The notes: generated by a model not told the origin, from the sequence alone. A DNA stretch of 64,000 bases from Spirochaeta thermophila DSM 6578 (GCF_000184345.1 NC_017583.1:2108001-2172000), one strand, 5' to 3'; shown: positions 25,640 to 38,419, counted from the first letter of the stretch. Numbers and translations: made by a program.

Positions 25640-26641
25640 ATGAACGGACATGCCCGTACGGAGTCCCTGAGGATAGGGGACCGTCTCATCCCAGGCAATC
25701 TGTTCCTCGCCCCGCTCGCAGGTGTCTCGGACCTCCCCTTCCGGGAGGTCTGCATCTCCTTCGGCGCATCCATGACCTATACGGAGATGGTCTCGGCGGA
25801 AGGAATCGTCTACAATACGGGAAAGACATTTTCCCTCGTCCGGAGAAGCCCGAAGGAACGATTCTGGGGCATACAGCTGTTCAGCTCACGTCCCGATATG
25901 CTCGCCCGTGCCGTGGAGATGCTCAGTCCCCTCGCCCCCACCCTCTTCGACCTCAACTGTGGATGTCCCATCCCCAAGGTGGTGAAAACCGGTGCAGGGG
26001 CGGCACTCATGAGAGACCCGGAACGCGTGTACGCCATGGTGAAGGCCATGAGGGAAGCCTCATCCGTACCGGTGACCGTGAAGATCCGCTCGGGATGGGA
26101 CGACCTCTCGCTCACCTACCGGGAGGTGGCCCAGGCGGCCTTCGAGGCGGGAGCAGGAGCGGTCTGCCTCCATCCCCGTACCCGGGCTCAAGGCTATGCC
26201 GGAGCCGCCCGATGGGAACACATCGCAGATCTCAAGGCACGACATCCCTCACACCCGGTCATCGCTTCGGGCGACATCCTCTCCCCCGAAGCCGCGCGGG
26301 CGGTCCTGGAGGAGACGGGTTGTGACGCCGTGTTGGTTGCCCGTGGGGCTCTCGGCGCTCCGTGGATCTTCCGCCAGATCCGCGACCTGCTGGAAACGGG
26401 CGGGTATGCACCCATCTCCCTTCGGGAACGGGTGGAGACGATGCGCGAGCATCTCGAGCGTGCCATCGCATACAAGGGAGAAGAGATCGCCTGCAGGGAG
26501 ATGAGGAAGCACATGGGCTGGTACGTGAAAGGTCTTCCCGGCGCCGCTCGGGTGAGGGAACGTCTCGTGAGGGCCTCGACCCGGGAGGCCTACCTCACCA
26601 TCCTGGAGGAACTCCTCCCGGATGGGGAATCCGTCCGCTAG
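25640..26641 (+). CDS. dus: tRNA-dihydrouridine synthase (DusB-like)
   Basis: The 333-residue FMN enzyme reduces uridines in the tRNA D-loop. FLAPLAGVSDLPFRE (FMN-binding start), FDLNCGCPIPKVVKTGAG with the catalytic Cys, VTVKIRSGWDD, LHPRTRAQGYAGAARW, IASGDILSP and VLVARGALGAPWIF are all present. The C-terminal helical tRNA-binding part is included. It lies eight bases after tatD. The last four bases overlap the convergent rlmB gene. DusB is favoured over other paralogues by the motif pattern, with moderate certainty. Confidence 0.93.
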   Translation: MNGHARTESLRIGDRLIPGNLFLAPLAGVSDLPFREVCISFGASMTYTEMVSAEGIVYNTGKTFSLVRRSPKERFWGIQLFSSRPDMLARAVEMLSPLAPTLFDLNCGCPIPKVVKTGAGAALMRDPERVYAMVKAMREASSVPVTVKIRSGWDDLSLTYREVAQAAFEAGAGAVCLHPRTRAQGYAGAARWEHIADLKARHPSHPVIASGDILSPEAARAVLEETGCDAVLVARGALGAPWIFRQIRDLLETGGYAPISLRERVETMREHLERAIAYKGEEIACREMRKHMGWYVKGLPGAARVRERLVRASTREAYLTILEELLPDGESVR

Positions 26642-27363
26642 AACCACCCCTGCTGCCTGCGCACCTCGTACATGAGGATGCCGGCCGCCACCGAGACGTT
26701 GAACGAGTCCACGTGCCCGTGGGCGGGGACGGCGACGAGCAGGTCGACTTCCTCCCGGAGGAGGCGGGAGAGCCCTTTGCCCTCGGCTCCGAGCACCAGA
26801 CAGACCCGCCCGGAGAGATCCACCTCGTGTACGGGCTGCCCTTCCATGTCGGCACCGTAGACCCAGAACCCCGCCTTCTTCACGTGGAGGAGGGCCCGCC
26901 GGAGGTTCGTCTCCACCACCACCGGCACGAAGGCATCGGCCCCGCTCGAACTCTTGGAGATGGACGCGGCGTCCTTCACCGCACGCCGTTCCGGGATGAT
27001 GACCCCAAGGGCTCCGAACTGATCCGCGGAACGGAGGATGGCGCCCACGTTGTGCGGGTCCTGGAGATGATCGAGCGCCACGAGGAGGGCGTTCTCCTGC
27101 GCTTGTCCGCACAGATCCTCGAGGGTAGCCTCCTTGAAGGTACGGAGCACTTCGAGCGCGAATCCCCTGTGGGTTCCCACGTATCTGGAGAGTTCCTGTG
27201 CGGAACAGACCTCGCTCCGTATGCCGGCCTCCCGTGCGAGCGAAAGGAAGTGGCGGTGATGGTGCGGATCGGTCACATAGAGGCAGACCACCCGCTCCTT
27301 CACCCCGGGGTCGACGAGATAGGTCTCAACGGCCCTCTTCCCCGTGATATACACCGAGCGCAT
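26638..27363 (-). CDS. 23S rRNA 2'-O-ribose methyltransferase, TrmH/RlmB type
   Basis: This 241-residue SPOUT enzyme has an N-terminal substrate-binding domain (to about 80). Motif 1 is LDHLQDPHNVGAILRSADQF, motif 2 LVLGAEGKGLSRLL and motif 3 HGHVDSFNVSVAAGI at the knot. It probably methylates G2251 of 23S rRNA as RlmB does; another target in tRNA or rRNA cannot be excluded. The start is three bases after the upstream calcium-repeat gene, so both share a transcript. It overlaps dus by four bases at the 3' end. Confidence 0.9.
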   Translation of the reverse strand: MRSVYITGKRAVETYLVDPGVKERVVCLYVTDPHHHRHFLSLAREAGIRSEVCSAQELSRYVGTHRGFALEVLRTFKEATLEDLCGQAQENALLVALDHLQDPHNVGAILRSADQFGALGVIIPERRAVKDAASISKSSSGADAFVPVVVETNLRRALLHVKKAGFWVYGADMEGQPVHEVDLSGRVCLVLGAEGKGLSRLLREEVDLLVAVPAHGHVDSFNVSVAAGILMYEVRRQQGWF

Positions 27364-27366
27364 GTC

Positions 27367-27810
27367 TCATTCCCCTTCCTCGGCGGCATAGTCCTTGACG
27401 AGATCGATCTCTCCGTCGAAGTCCGTATCCTGCTCGTACCTCCGGACGAAGACCCCGTCCTCGAGGAAGACCCACAGATCGATCACATCGTCGAAATTGG
27501 TATCCACCTCCTCCCGAATGAGGATACCCTTCTCGTAATAGTAGAAGTCATCCATCCTTCCGTCGAGATTGTAGTCCATTTCCTCGTAGAGCTTCCTCCC
27601 CTCCTCGTCCATCTGTGCCCGGTAGTCGACGATACCGTCGTAGTTCGTGTCGTAGACGAACCAAAAGGTATCCTCCTCTCCCAGCTCGAGCCACTGATCC
27701 TCCACCCCGTCATCGTTCTCGTCCACCGGATTCATCCTCTCCTGCCCGACGAGGGGGAAGGCCCCTCCCAACAAGGCCACCAGGGCGATCACAAGTCCCG
27801 TCCGATTCAC
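27367..27810 (-). CDS. Exported protein with five calcium-loop repeats
   Basis: A 147-residue, very acidic protein with a signal peptide (about 1-22). Five loops of the DxNxDGxxD kind begin at Asp30, 54, 79, 103 and 128, a spacing of 24 or 25 residues. The segments between are Tyr/Trp/Phe-rich strands such as FVYDTNYDGIVDY. The fourth loop has Asp for Gly. The loops should bind calcium like dockerin/EF-hand loops, but no EF-hand helices flank them. The GTG has GAGGAG upstream. It is co-transcribed with rlmB by position. Function unknown. Confidence 0.72.
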   Translation of the reverse strand: MNRTGLVIALVALLGGAFPLVGQERMNPVDENDDGVEDQWLELGEEDTFWFVYDTNYDGIVDYRAQMDEEGRKLYEEMDYNLDGRMDDFYYYEKGILIREEVDTNFDDVIDLWVFLEDGVFVRRYEQDTDFDGEIDLVKDYAAEEGE

Positions 27811-27897
27811 TGTAGACTCCTCAGGTCCGCGTTTTGGCTCACTAGCATAGTTATCGTCAGGGGAGAGGAACCCGCTTGAGGAAAACGTGCCGCATCC

Positions 27898-30972
<3,075 letters not shown>

Positions 30973-30973
30973 G

Positions 30974-31711
30974 TCACTCCTCTCCTTTTCCTTCGGAAGT
31001 TGTATCCGGCGTGTGTTCCTGAGTACAGACGGCCTGGGTCTCCTCGGACCGATTGCGCGCAGGCATTCCCACCTTCACGCGCGCAGGCCGGAGTATGCGT
31101 CCATGAAGGGCGTAGCCCTTTTCGTACTCCTCTATCACAGTGGGTTCCTCGAAGTCCCCCTCCTCCATCTGAAGGGCCTCGTGGCGGTTCGGATCGAAGG
31201 GCTGTCCCGCTGCGGAGAACTTCACCAGTCCCCATCGGGACTCGAGAACCGCATGGAGCCGCTCCGAGATCATGGCCACACCCTCGTGAAGGGTCTTCAC
31301 GTCATCGGTCTGCTCGGCCGCCTCTATCGCCCGCTCGAAGTCGTCGAGTACGGGGAGGAGATCCTCGAGGAGTTTCTGGGTGAGGAACTTCGCCCGTTCC
31401 TCGGTCTCCCGCTGCATGCGTTTCTTGTAGTTCTCGAAGTCGGCCCGTGCCCTGAGATACGCGTCCCGGAGGAAGGCATTCTCCTCCTCGAGCGCGGCAC
31501 TGCGCTCCTTGAGGCTCGCAAGTTCCTCCTCAGGGGTGAGCTCCCGCTCTCCCTCTCCTTCCGCAGAGGGGTGGTCCGCATCCCCTTCCTGGATATCGGT
31601 CCCACCACCGGAGGATTCGTAGTCTCCAGAGGCCTCGTCCTGCGGTCGTGTCTCTTCGTTATCCATGCGCTCCTCTTTGTCCTGGAGTTCCTCGTTCTTC
31701 TCCCGTGTCAT
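30974..31711 (-). CDS. grpE: Nucleotide exchange factor GrpE
   Basis: About 245 residues. An acidic, disordered N-terminus of about 65 residues precedes a coiled coil and the GrpE beta domain ([60 protein letters not shown]). It releases ADP from DnaK. The C-terminal 30 residues extend past the family core. The ATG at 31711 has GGAG seven bases upstream and was preferred to a GTG five codons earlier. It is first of grpE-dnaK-dnaJ. Confidence 0.95.
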   Translation of the reverse strand: MTREKNEELQDKEERMDNEETRPQDEASGDYESSGGGTDIQEGDADHPSAEGEGERELTPEEELASLKERSAALEEENAFLRDAYLRARADFENYKKRMQRETEERAKFLTQKLLEDLLPVLDDFERAIEAAEQTDDVKTLHEGVAMISERLHAVLESRWGLVKFSAAGQPFDPNRHEALQMEEGDFEEPTVIEEYEKGYALHGRILRPARVKVGMPARNRSEETQAVCTQEHTPDTTSEGKGEE

Positions 31712-31757
31712 TCCCCGACTCCACACTTTTAGAGTATGAAACTTGTTGTCAGTCCGA

Positions 31758-31787
31758 AAAATACTAACAGAGGAAAAGCACCGTCAA
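31758..31787 (-). promoter_or_regulatory. Candidate grpE-dnaK-dnaJ promoter
   Basis: TTGACG (31787-31782), then TAGTAT after 15 bases (31766-31761) or TATTTT after 18 bases (31763-31758). No CIRCE-like dyad is near, so heat control, if any, uses another signal. Confidence 0.4.
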
Positions 31788-31802
31788 CCCACCTCGCACA
31801 CC

Positions 31803-34800
31803 CTACTGCTTCGGGATCTCGAGGATGAGTTCGACCTCCCCTCTGCTGAGCCTGGTGGCACGCGCGATCTCCTCCACGCTCCATCCCTGCCGTGCGAGTT
31901 TGATGACCGTCTCCCGCTCCGAGAGCGTGGGAGCGCCGCGATCCTTCCTCCGCTTCTCCTCCCCCTCGAGCAGGGTTCCCAGGAGCTTCACCTGCTCCTC
32001 CGCCTTTTTCGCCACCTCCTCGAGGCGTGTCTCGGTACGGGCGAGCCACTCCCTCGCCTGCTGGAGACGTCCGGCCCGCTCCTCCATCTCGTCAAGCAGC
32101 GCATCCAGCGTGCCGAGCTTCTCCACGGCCGCCCTTATCTGCCCCTCCTCCGACGCCACCCGCTCCACCTGGATCCTGATCTCCTCCACCCGCTCCGGGA
32201 GGGCGTCCAGGATCTCTCGGTAGCCTTCCAGCTCTTCCTCTATCTTCTGGATCATCTGGAAGTTGCGATCCACGGCCTCGGTGGTCACCTCGATTACCTG
32301 CCTCCGCTTCTCGAGACGCTCGAAGGCCCGCTCCACCTGACCTTGGGCCTCCTCGATGGCCCTGAGTCGGGCCTGGATGGCCTGGATCTCGTCGTGGCTG
32401 TCGGTGATCTGCTGGAGCTTCAGATCCACCGCCTGAGAGAGGCCGAGAAGACGCTTGAAATCGTCCTCGAGGCTGTCTATGCGTCTCCGCTCGGAGAGGA
32501 AGCGCGCAAGCCTGCCGGACACCTCTTCCCCGAGCTTCTTCACCTGCTGGAACTGCCCCTCCATGCTCCTCGTCTCCTTGAGGTGAGCCTCCACCCTGGA
32601 GATCTCCTCCTTGAGGAGAGCCAGGTTGCGCTCGAGCACCTCCTTGAGGTGATCGGCCCGGTCGAATATCCTCGTCTGTTCGACGAAGGCCTTCTGGCGG
32701 CGTTCTATCTCGGTGAGCGTGGACGAAAGCCGCGCACCGTCATCCTCGAGCTTGGCGAACAGGCGCTGCTGGAGGGTGGTGAACTGGTTCCTGGTATCCA
32801 CCAGGAAATGCTTGAACTCCCGTGTCCTGTCCTCCACCTCCTGGAGCACCTCCTCACGATACTGCTCGAAGCGATCCTGGAGGGCACCGTAGCGCTCCGA
32901 GAAGGCCTGGAACGCCTCCTCCGTGACCCGATCGAGGCGTCCGGAGAGGACGGCCATCCCCTCCTCCACCTCCCCCAGGCGGGCGACGAGGGCCTCCCTC
33001 CGCTCCTCGGCCGCATCGAGGACCTGCTGGCGCTCCGCATCGAAGGTCTCCCTGATGATCTGCAGGCTCTCCTCCATCTGTGATCTGAGCAGATCGATCT
33101 GGCCGGAGAGGTCGCCCCGCGCAGAGGAAAGCTTTGCCGCAAGATCCGACTGCCAACGGGTCAGGTCCTCCCTCGCGGCCTGGAGCATGGCCTCCACCGA
33201 GGTCTCGTGCTGCCTGAGACGTTCCCGCACCTCGTCGAGACGCTGATCCACGTCGGCCCGGTGGGAGAGGATCTGTTCCTCCACCCTCTGCGCATGGGCG
33301 GCGAGCTCCTGGGCCACCGAAGCCTCGGATTGCCGTCGCAGCTCCTCGATCCTCGCTGCGATCGTCTCCTGAAAGCCCTTGAGGGTCTCCTCCTGGGCGT
33401 CGAGCCTCTCCCTCAGGCTCTGTTCGAACTGGCCCACCTGGTCTTGAAAGCGCTCCAGCTGGGAGTAGAGCCTGGTCTGGAACTCAGAGAGCCTGGCACG
33501 CATCTCTCCGGTATGGGTTTCCTCGAGTCTGGCCCGTTCCTCCTCCTGCCGGGCTCCCACCTCCACGAGCTTCCGCTCGAACTCCTCCTCCCATGCAGCG
33601 ACCCTCGCTCCCAACTCCTCGCCGCGGGCCTCGAGGTCCTTGAAGAACCCCTCCTCGAAGGCCGTGAGCCTCGAAGAGATACGATCGTACGCCTCCTGCT
33701 TGAGGGCCTCCACTTCCTGCTGGAGGGTTCCGAGCTCGGCACGAACCTCCTCCATCCGTGCGAACACCGCCTCCCTGTCCCTCTCGCCGGCCTCCTTGAG
33801 CCCCTGGTAGAACCGCTCCTGTTCCTGATGGATACGTTCCCTGGTGGCCTCCAGCATCCTGGAAAGGGCATCCTCCAGATCCTGGATCTGGGCGCTCACG
33901 CCCTCGACCCTCCGCATCCGGTACTCCAGGTCACCCGCATACTCGGCGAGCTGGGCCTCCAAGGCGGCGAGGACCTCCTGCTCCCTCTGCACCCCCCGCT
34001 GCTCCACCGCCTTCCACATCTCATCCTGCCGCCCCTGCATCCGCTCCCTCAAGGCGCCGAGCTCGGCCTCGAGCCGCTCCTCCGCCGAGGCGAGGAGCCT
34101 GCGCACCTCGTCCGCCACCTCGCCCACCCGCATCCCAAGGGCCGCCTCCTGTTCCTCCACCTGCCGCACCCTCCCCTCGAGCCGCCCCTCCACCTCACCC
34201 AGGCGCTCCTCGTGCGTCCGTACGAAGGCCACCACCCTGCCCTCGAACTCTCCCATCTGGCCCTCCACACGCTCCTCCGCCCCGAGGAGCCGCTCCTGCA
34301 CCTCGGCCTCCCACCGGGCGATCCGTTCGTCGAGCGCTCCGAGCTGACCCTGGAGACGCTCCTGGAAGGCTTCCACCTCCCGGCCGAACTCCCGGACCAT
34401 ACGCTCCACCTCGCTCCTCACCGCCCCCACCATCTCCCGTCCGCGTTCCTCCACGGCCGAAGCCGCTCCCGAAAGCTCCTGCTCGAGCCGAACGAGGGCC
34501 TGCTCGAGGTCCTCGCGCACCTGCGCCATCCTCCCACGCCCCTCCTCCTCGAAGGTCCTCATCCGCTCATCCACCCCTTCCACACGCCGTACCACCCCCT
34601 CCTGCCACTCCGTGACCCGCCCCTCCAACGCCGCCACTTCATCCCGAAGCCCTGCCTCGTACTCCTTCATCCGCTCCCTCACCCCCCCCATCGTTGCATC
34701 GAGCTCCCCCCTCACCCGCTCGAGCCAGTCCCTGCTCTCCTGGACGAACCCGTCCACATCGGCGAGAAGACCCTCCCTGACCTCCTCGAGCCGCGCCTCG

Positions 34801-36884
34801 AGCTCGGTCCTGAGCCCACCCAACCTCGAGTCCTGCAGCTCCTCGAGCCGTGCCACACGCCCCTCCATCGCAGCCACACGCTCCCCCACCCCCTGCTCCA
34901 GGGCCTCCATGCGGAGGGAGAGCCGCTCCTCCCAGGACGCCGCCTCACCGAGCACCCGCTCCAGCTCCTTCTCCACCTGCTGCTCGCGCTGCTGGAGCAC
35001 GGCCCGGATCTTCGCAAAACCGTGTTCCACCATATCACGCGCCTCGGCCCTCCGCTTCTCCAACAGCGCACGTACCTCGTCCCTGAGCGACTCGCCCTCC
35101 TCCGCCGCGAACCCCTTGAGCTCCCTGAACCGCTCCTCCAACACCCCCACGACCCGCTCCTGCTCCTCCCTGAGCACCTCCTGCGCCCGTCCCAGCTCCT
35201 CCCTGAGGCGTGCCGCCTCATCCTGGAAGGCCCGCTCCAATGCCCCGAACGTCTCCCGCTGCCGGGCCTCGAACTCGCCAGCCTGCGCAGTGAGCCGCGA
35301 GATCCGCTCCTCAAGGGAAGACGTGTAGTCCTCCATCCTCGCGGTCCACCCGTCCACCTGCTCCTTGAGGTCGGAGAAGACCTCCTCCACCCTTCCCCTC
35401 GCCTGATCCAGTTCCTCCTTGAGGGCCTCGAGCTGTTGCACCGCATCGGCCCGCAGGCTCCCCGTCTGGGCCTCCACGTCCTGGTGCACCCTGAGGAGGA
35501 TCCCCTCCACCTCCTCCCGCACCCGCTCCCTCGCTTCCTCGACCCGCTCCCCGAGCTCCTGCTCCAGCCGGAACACCCCGGCCTCCACCTCCTCCGCCTT
35601 GCCCTGCACCATCCGCTCCACCTCCTGGAGCTCCTCGTCCACCCGGTTCGCCCACGTCTCCACCTCGGTCAGCAGCTCGGAGGTCTTGCGCTCCAACGAC
35701 GTACGCACCTCGGCGAGGGCCTCGCCGAGCGCCGCCTCACGACCCGCGAGCCACTCCCTGATCTGGGCATCCTTCGCCTCCAGGAGGCTCCTCGCCTCCC
35801 CCTCCCAGAGCCCCACATCGGCCCGCACACGGGAGAGCTGCTCCTCCACCCCGCTCCGCACCTCCTCCACACGACCCGCCACCTCGCCGGAGAAACGCTC
35901 CAGGGAGGAGAGGAGCCCCTCCTCCCGCTTCTTCACGAGCGCCACCACCCTGGCGAAGGCCTGATCCTCGAGCGCGGCCGCACGCTTCGCGGCATCCTCC
36001 AGAGCCTTCCCATGCTCGGCCGCCACGGCCCTGCATCGCTCCCGCAGCCCCTCCACGAGCCCATCCACCCCTTCCCTCTCCCGGGCGAGACGTCGTGCGA
36101 GGTCCTGGAGGAGCGTCTCCACCTGGCCGGTGAGCTCCTCCACACGCCCTCGGATCCGCTCCAGCACACCCTCCCCCTCCTGCTCGAGGGCCGCCTTGAG
36201 CTCGCCGAACCGCTCCTTGAGGAGGGCCTCGGCCTCGATCCCCAGCGTCCGCAGTTTCTCGCCCTGGCGCTCCACGGCCGCAGCGAGATCCTCCTGCCGC
36301 TCCCGAGCCGCCTCCACCTCGCGGTGGAGGTCCTCCACCTCCTTCCTCGCCTGCAACTGCACCTCGGCCTTCACCTGGGCGAGCTGCTCACCGTTGAGCT
36401 GGGCGAACCGCTTGAGCATCCCGGGCAGGGCCTTCTCCACCTTCTCCAGCTGGGCGGCCACCACCCGGACCCGCTTGCCCACCCGATCAATGAACTCCGA
36501 TTCGTTCCTGATCCGGGAGAGGTTCTCCTCGGCCCGAGCCGTCATATCCACCAGCTCGGCGAGGACCCTGTCGTATTCCTGGATCCGCTTCTCGAGCTCA
36601 CCCACCTCCCTGTCACGCTCACGGATCTGACCGAGCCGCTCCTCCATGTAGGAGAGCATCTCGCGGAGGGTATTCTGATAGGTGTCGATTTCTATGGTGA
36701 TGTCGCGGAGCCGCGCCGTACGCTCCTGGACGAGGGCGTCGAGATCCTCCTTCACCCTGTCCGCATACCTCCTCACCTTCTCGAGGCTCCGGTTGTTCCT
36801 GTCGAGCTGACGGAAGACGACGAGCGCCGCGGCCACCAGGCCGAGGATGACAATGTCCATCACGGTAATCATATCCCCTCCCAT
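31803..36884 (-). CDS. Giant SpiroCoCo-type coiled-coil protein with a membrane anchor
   Basis: The protein has 1,693 residues. A single hydrophobic segment lies near residues 10-25 (VMDIVILGLVAAALVVF). From about 30 to 1,640 there is almost unbroken heptad sequence rich in Glu, Arg, Leu and Gln. The C-terminus (ETVIKLARQGWSVEEIARAT) resembles a helix-turn-helix. This fits the long coiled-coil family known from spirochaetes. Fully extended it could reach over 200 nm. Several ATG/GTG starts within 30 bases are possible; GGAGGGG favours the ATG at 36872. It follows the HAD gene by seven bases. Role unknown; a structural or spacing element is inferred. Confidence 0.88.
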   Translation of the reverse strand: MGGDMITVMDIVILGLVAAALVVFRQLDRNNRSLEKVRRYADRVKEDLDALVQERTARLRDITIEIDTYQNTLREMLSYMEERLGQIRERDREVGELEKRIQEYDRVLAELVDMTARAEENLSRIRNESEFIDRVGKRVRVVAAQLEKVEKALPGMLKRFAQLNGEQLAQVKAEVQLQARKEVEDLHREVEAARERQEDLAAAVERQGEKLRTLGIEAEALLKERFGELKAALEQEGEGVLERIRGRVEELTGQVETLLQDLARRLAREREGVDGLVEGLRERCRAVAAEHGKALEDAAKRAAALEDQAFARVVALVKKREEGLLSSLERFSGEVAGRVEEVRSGVEEQLSRVRADVGLWEGEARSLLEAKDAQIREWLAGREAALGEALAEVRTSLERKTSELLTEVETWANRVDEELQEVERMVQGKAEEVEAGVFRLEQELGERVEEARERVREEVEGILLRVHQDVEAQTGSLRADAVQQLEALKEELDQARGRVEEVFSDLKEQVDGWTARMEDYTSSLEERISRLTAQAGEFEARQRETFGALERAFQDEAARLREELGRAQEVLREEQERVVGVLEERFRELKGFAAEEGESLRDEVRALLEKRRAEARDMVEHGFAKIRAVLQQREQQVEKELERVLGEAASWEERLSLRMEALEQGVGERVAAMEGRVARLEELQDSRLGGLRTELEARLEEVREGLLADVDGFVQESRDWLERVRGELDATMGGVRERMKEYEAGLRDEVAALEGRVTEWQEGVVRRVEGVDERMRTFEEEGRGRMAQVREDLEQALVRLEQELSGAASAVEERGREMVGAVRSEVERMVREFGREVEAFQERLQGQLGALDERIARWEAEVQERLLGAEERVEGQMGEFEGRVVAFVRTHEERLGEVEGRLEGRVRQVEEQEAALGMRVGEVADEVRRLLASAEERLEAELGALRERMQGRQDEMWKAVEQRGVQREQEVLAALEAQLAEYAGDLEYRMRRVEGVSAQIQDLEDALSRMLEATRERIHQEQERFYQGLKEAGERDREAVFARMEEVRAELGTLQQEVEALKQEAYDRISSRLTAFEEGFFKDLEARGEELGARVAAWEEEFERKLVEVGARQEEERARLEETHTGEMRARLSEFQTRLYSQLERFQDQVGQFEQSLRERLDAQEETLKGFQETIAARIEELRRQSEASVAQELAAHAQRVEEQILSHRADVDQRLDEVRERLRQHETSVEAMLQAAREDLTRWQSDLAAKLSSARGDLSGQIDLLRSQMEESLQIIRETFDAERQQVLDAAEERREALVARLGEVEEGMAVLSGRLDRVTEEAFQAFSERYGALQDRFEQYREEVLQEVEDRTREFKHFLVDTRNQFTTLQQRLFAKLEDDGARLSSTLTEIERRQKAFVEQTRIFDRADHLKEVLERNLALLKEEISRVEAHLKETRSMEGQFQQVKKLGEEVSGRLARFLSERRRIDSLEDDFKRLLGLSQAVDLKLQQITDSHDEIQAIQARLRAIEEAQGQVERAFERLEKRRQVIEVTTEAVDRNFQMIQKIEEELEGYREILDALPERVEEIRIQVERVASEEGQIRAAVEKLGTLDALLDEMEERAGRLQQAREWLARTETRLEEVAKKAEEQVKLLGTLLEGEEKRRKDRGAPTLSERETVIKLARQGWSVEEIARATRLSRGEVELILEIPKQ

Positions 36885-36891
36885 ACCCCCT

Positions 36892-37554
36892 TCAGGACGA
36901 TCGCATGCCCCGCACCCACGTGAGGAGCTCGGGATAGGTGCGGAAACTCACGTCGGCGATCGAACCCTTCGGAGGCCTGCGTACGAGGTGGGCGGTCCTG
37001 AGGCCCGCCGCATGTCCGCCCACTATATCATAGGCATAGCTGTTGCCCACGTAGAGGATCTGTTCCGGCACGAAACCCAACCGTTCGGCGAGGAGGAGGA
37101 AGGGCTCGGGATTCGGTTTGAGGTATCCCGACTCCTCGGTGCACATCGCCACGTCCCAGAACCCGTCGAGCCCGAGGAACTCCAGCTTGGCCAATACGGG
37201 AAAATCCGAGAGCACCGCGAGACGATACCCATCCTCCGCCAGGGCCGCCAGTACCTCCTTAAGATGAGGGTAGGGCCTGAGACGTCTGAGCGATTGCTCC
37301 CATCGGGTGTAGATCTTCTCCTCGATGAGGGAACGCGCCTCCTCCTCGGAGATGCCCATCCTGCCTGCGAGCATCCTCGCCTGTACGGCCCTGAAGTCGT
37401 CGATGGGCCGCACCCTCCTGATCTCGCTCCGTACCCGTCCGAAGTGCCACACCAGGCGAGGATGCCTCACCCCAAGCCCGAGGGAGGCCAGGTACATCAT
37501 GTAGTGCGGATAGAGCGTACCGTCCAGATCGAATGCGATCGCCTTAAGGTCCAT
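36892..37554 (-). CDS. HAD-superfamily phosphatase
   Basis: This 220-residue cytosolic hydrolase has FDLDGTLYPHYMM with the nucleophile and acid Asp (motif I), VLSDFP (motif II), a Lys in YLKPNPEPF (motif III) and YVGNSYAYDIVGGHAAGL (motif IV). A helical cap lies near 30-90. In motif IV Asn replaces the usual first Asp (GDS to GNS). The substrate cannot be predicted. The ATG at 37554 follows AGAGAGG and a promoter at 37580-37608. It is co-transcribed with the coiled-coil gene downstream. Confidence 0.88.
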   Translation of the reverse strand: MDLKAIAFDLDGTLYPHYMMYLASLGLGVRHPRLVWHFGRVRSEIRRVRPIDDFRAVQARMLAGRMGISEEEARSLIEEKIYTRWEQSLRRLRPYPHLKEVLAALAEDGYRLAVLSDFPVLAKLEFLGLDGFWDVAMCTEESGYLKPNPEPFLLLAERLGFVPEQILYVGNSYAYDIVGGHAAGLRTAHLVRRPPKGSIADVSFRTYPELLTWVRGMRSS

Positions 37555-37579
37555 GCAGCCTCTCTCTGGTTTTGGTAGT

Positions 37580-37608
37580 ATAATACGGGCAGTCGGTCGA
37601 AAATGCAA
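37580..37608 (-). promoter_or_regulatory. Promoter of HAD phosphatase and SpiroCoCo genes
   Basis: TTGCAT (37608-37603), 17 bases, TATTAT (37585-37580), about 25 bases before the ATG. The rest of the 115-base gap after larB shows no other feature. Confidence 0.6.
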
Positions 37609-37669
37609 GGCATAGTGCAAGTGACGGAATCTTCGAGACATAGGACTTTCGGGGAGGAATGCGGAACGA

Positions 37670-38419
37670 TCAGAGCCTCGCGATGAGGCTCGCGAGGTAG
37701 CCCGCACCGAATCCGTTGTCGATGTTCACCACCGCGAGCCCCGGGACGCAGCTCGTGAGCATGGCGAGGAGAGGCGTCATCCCCTCGAGGGCGGCGCCGT
37801 AGCCCACGCTCGTGGGCACGCCGATCACCGGTCTGTCCACGAGGCCGGCCACCACGCTGGGAAGGGCGCCCTCCATCCCGGCCACCACCACCAGCGCACG
37901 CAAGGAGCGCATCTCCTCGAGGCGGGCGAGGAGTCGGTTGATCCCCGCCACCCCCACATCGTAGACCCGCTCCACCCCCACCCCGTAGAACTCGCAGGTG
38001 ATCGCAGCCTCCTCGGCCACCGGCACATCCGAGGTGCCGCCAGTGACCACCCCCACACGGTGGGCGCAGGGGGGAGGAGGACTCGCCACATGGGTACAGC
38101 ACCGCGCCTCGGCATGGTACACGAGCCGTGGGAACCGTTCGAGGAGAGGCCCCAGCTGGTCCTCCCTCACCCGCGAGACGAGGAGGTTCTCCCCCCGCGA
38201 GAGAAAGACCTCCACGATCTCCAGGAGGTGCTCCGTCTTCTTCCCCTCCGCGAAGACCACCTCGCCCCGACCCGTACGCACGGGCCTCGCCATGTCGAGC
38301 GTGGAGTGTCCGAGCCGTACGAAGGAGAGCTCCTCAAGCCGGGAGATCGCCTCCTCCTCGGGCACCCGCCCCTCCCGGTAGGCGGCCAGCAGACGACGCA
38401 TCCGCTCACGCCGATCCAC
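37670..38419 (-). CDS. larB: Nickel-pincer cofactor biosynthesis protein LarB
   Basis: The 249-residue enzyme carboxylates the pyridinium ring of nicotinic acid adenine dinucleotide and cleaves its phosphoanhydride, the first step to the nickel-pincer nucleotide. GVVTGGTSDVPVAEEA, VVVAGMEGALPSVVAGLV and GVPTSVGYGA are the AIR-carboxylase-like nucleotide and substrate motifs. The GTG has AAGGAGG upstream. It overlaps larE by 14 bases and is last of larC-larE-larB. Confidence 0.93.
   Translation of the reverse strand: MDRRERMRRLLAAYREGRVPEEEAISRLEELSFVRLGHSTLDMARPVRTGRGEVVFAEGKKTEHLLEIVEVFLSRGENLLVSRVREDQLGPLLERFPRLVYHAEARCCTHVASPPPPCAHRVGVVTGGTSDVPVAEEAAITCEFYGVGVERVYDVGVAGINRLLARLEEMRSLRALVVVAGMEGALPSVVAGLVDRPVIGVPTSVGYGAALEGMTPLLAMLTSCVPGLAVVNIDNGFGAGYLASLIARL

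Noticed and set aside
31727-31802. Possible CIRCE heat-shock operator before grpE
   Set aside because: No TTAGCACTC-N9-GAGTGCTAA-like dyad is present here or before dnaK.
33207-36923. 1,238-codon open frame on the plus strand opposite the coiled-coil gene
   Set aside because: Shadow of the repetitive Glu/Arg codons, giving a Leu/Pro/His repeat; no ribosome-binding site or promoter.
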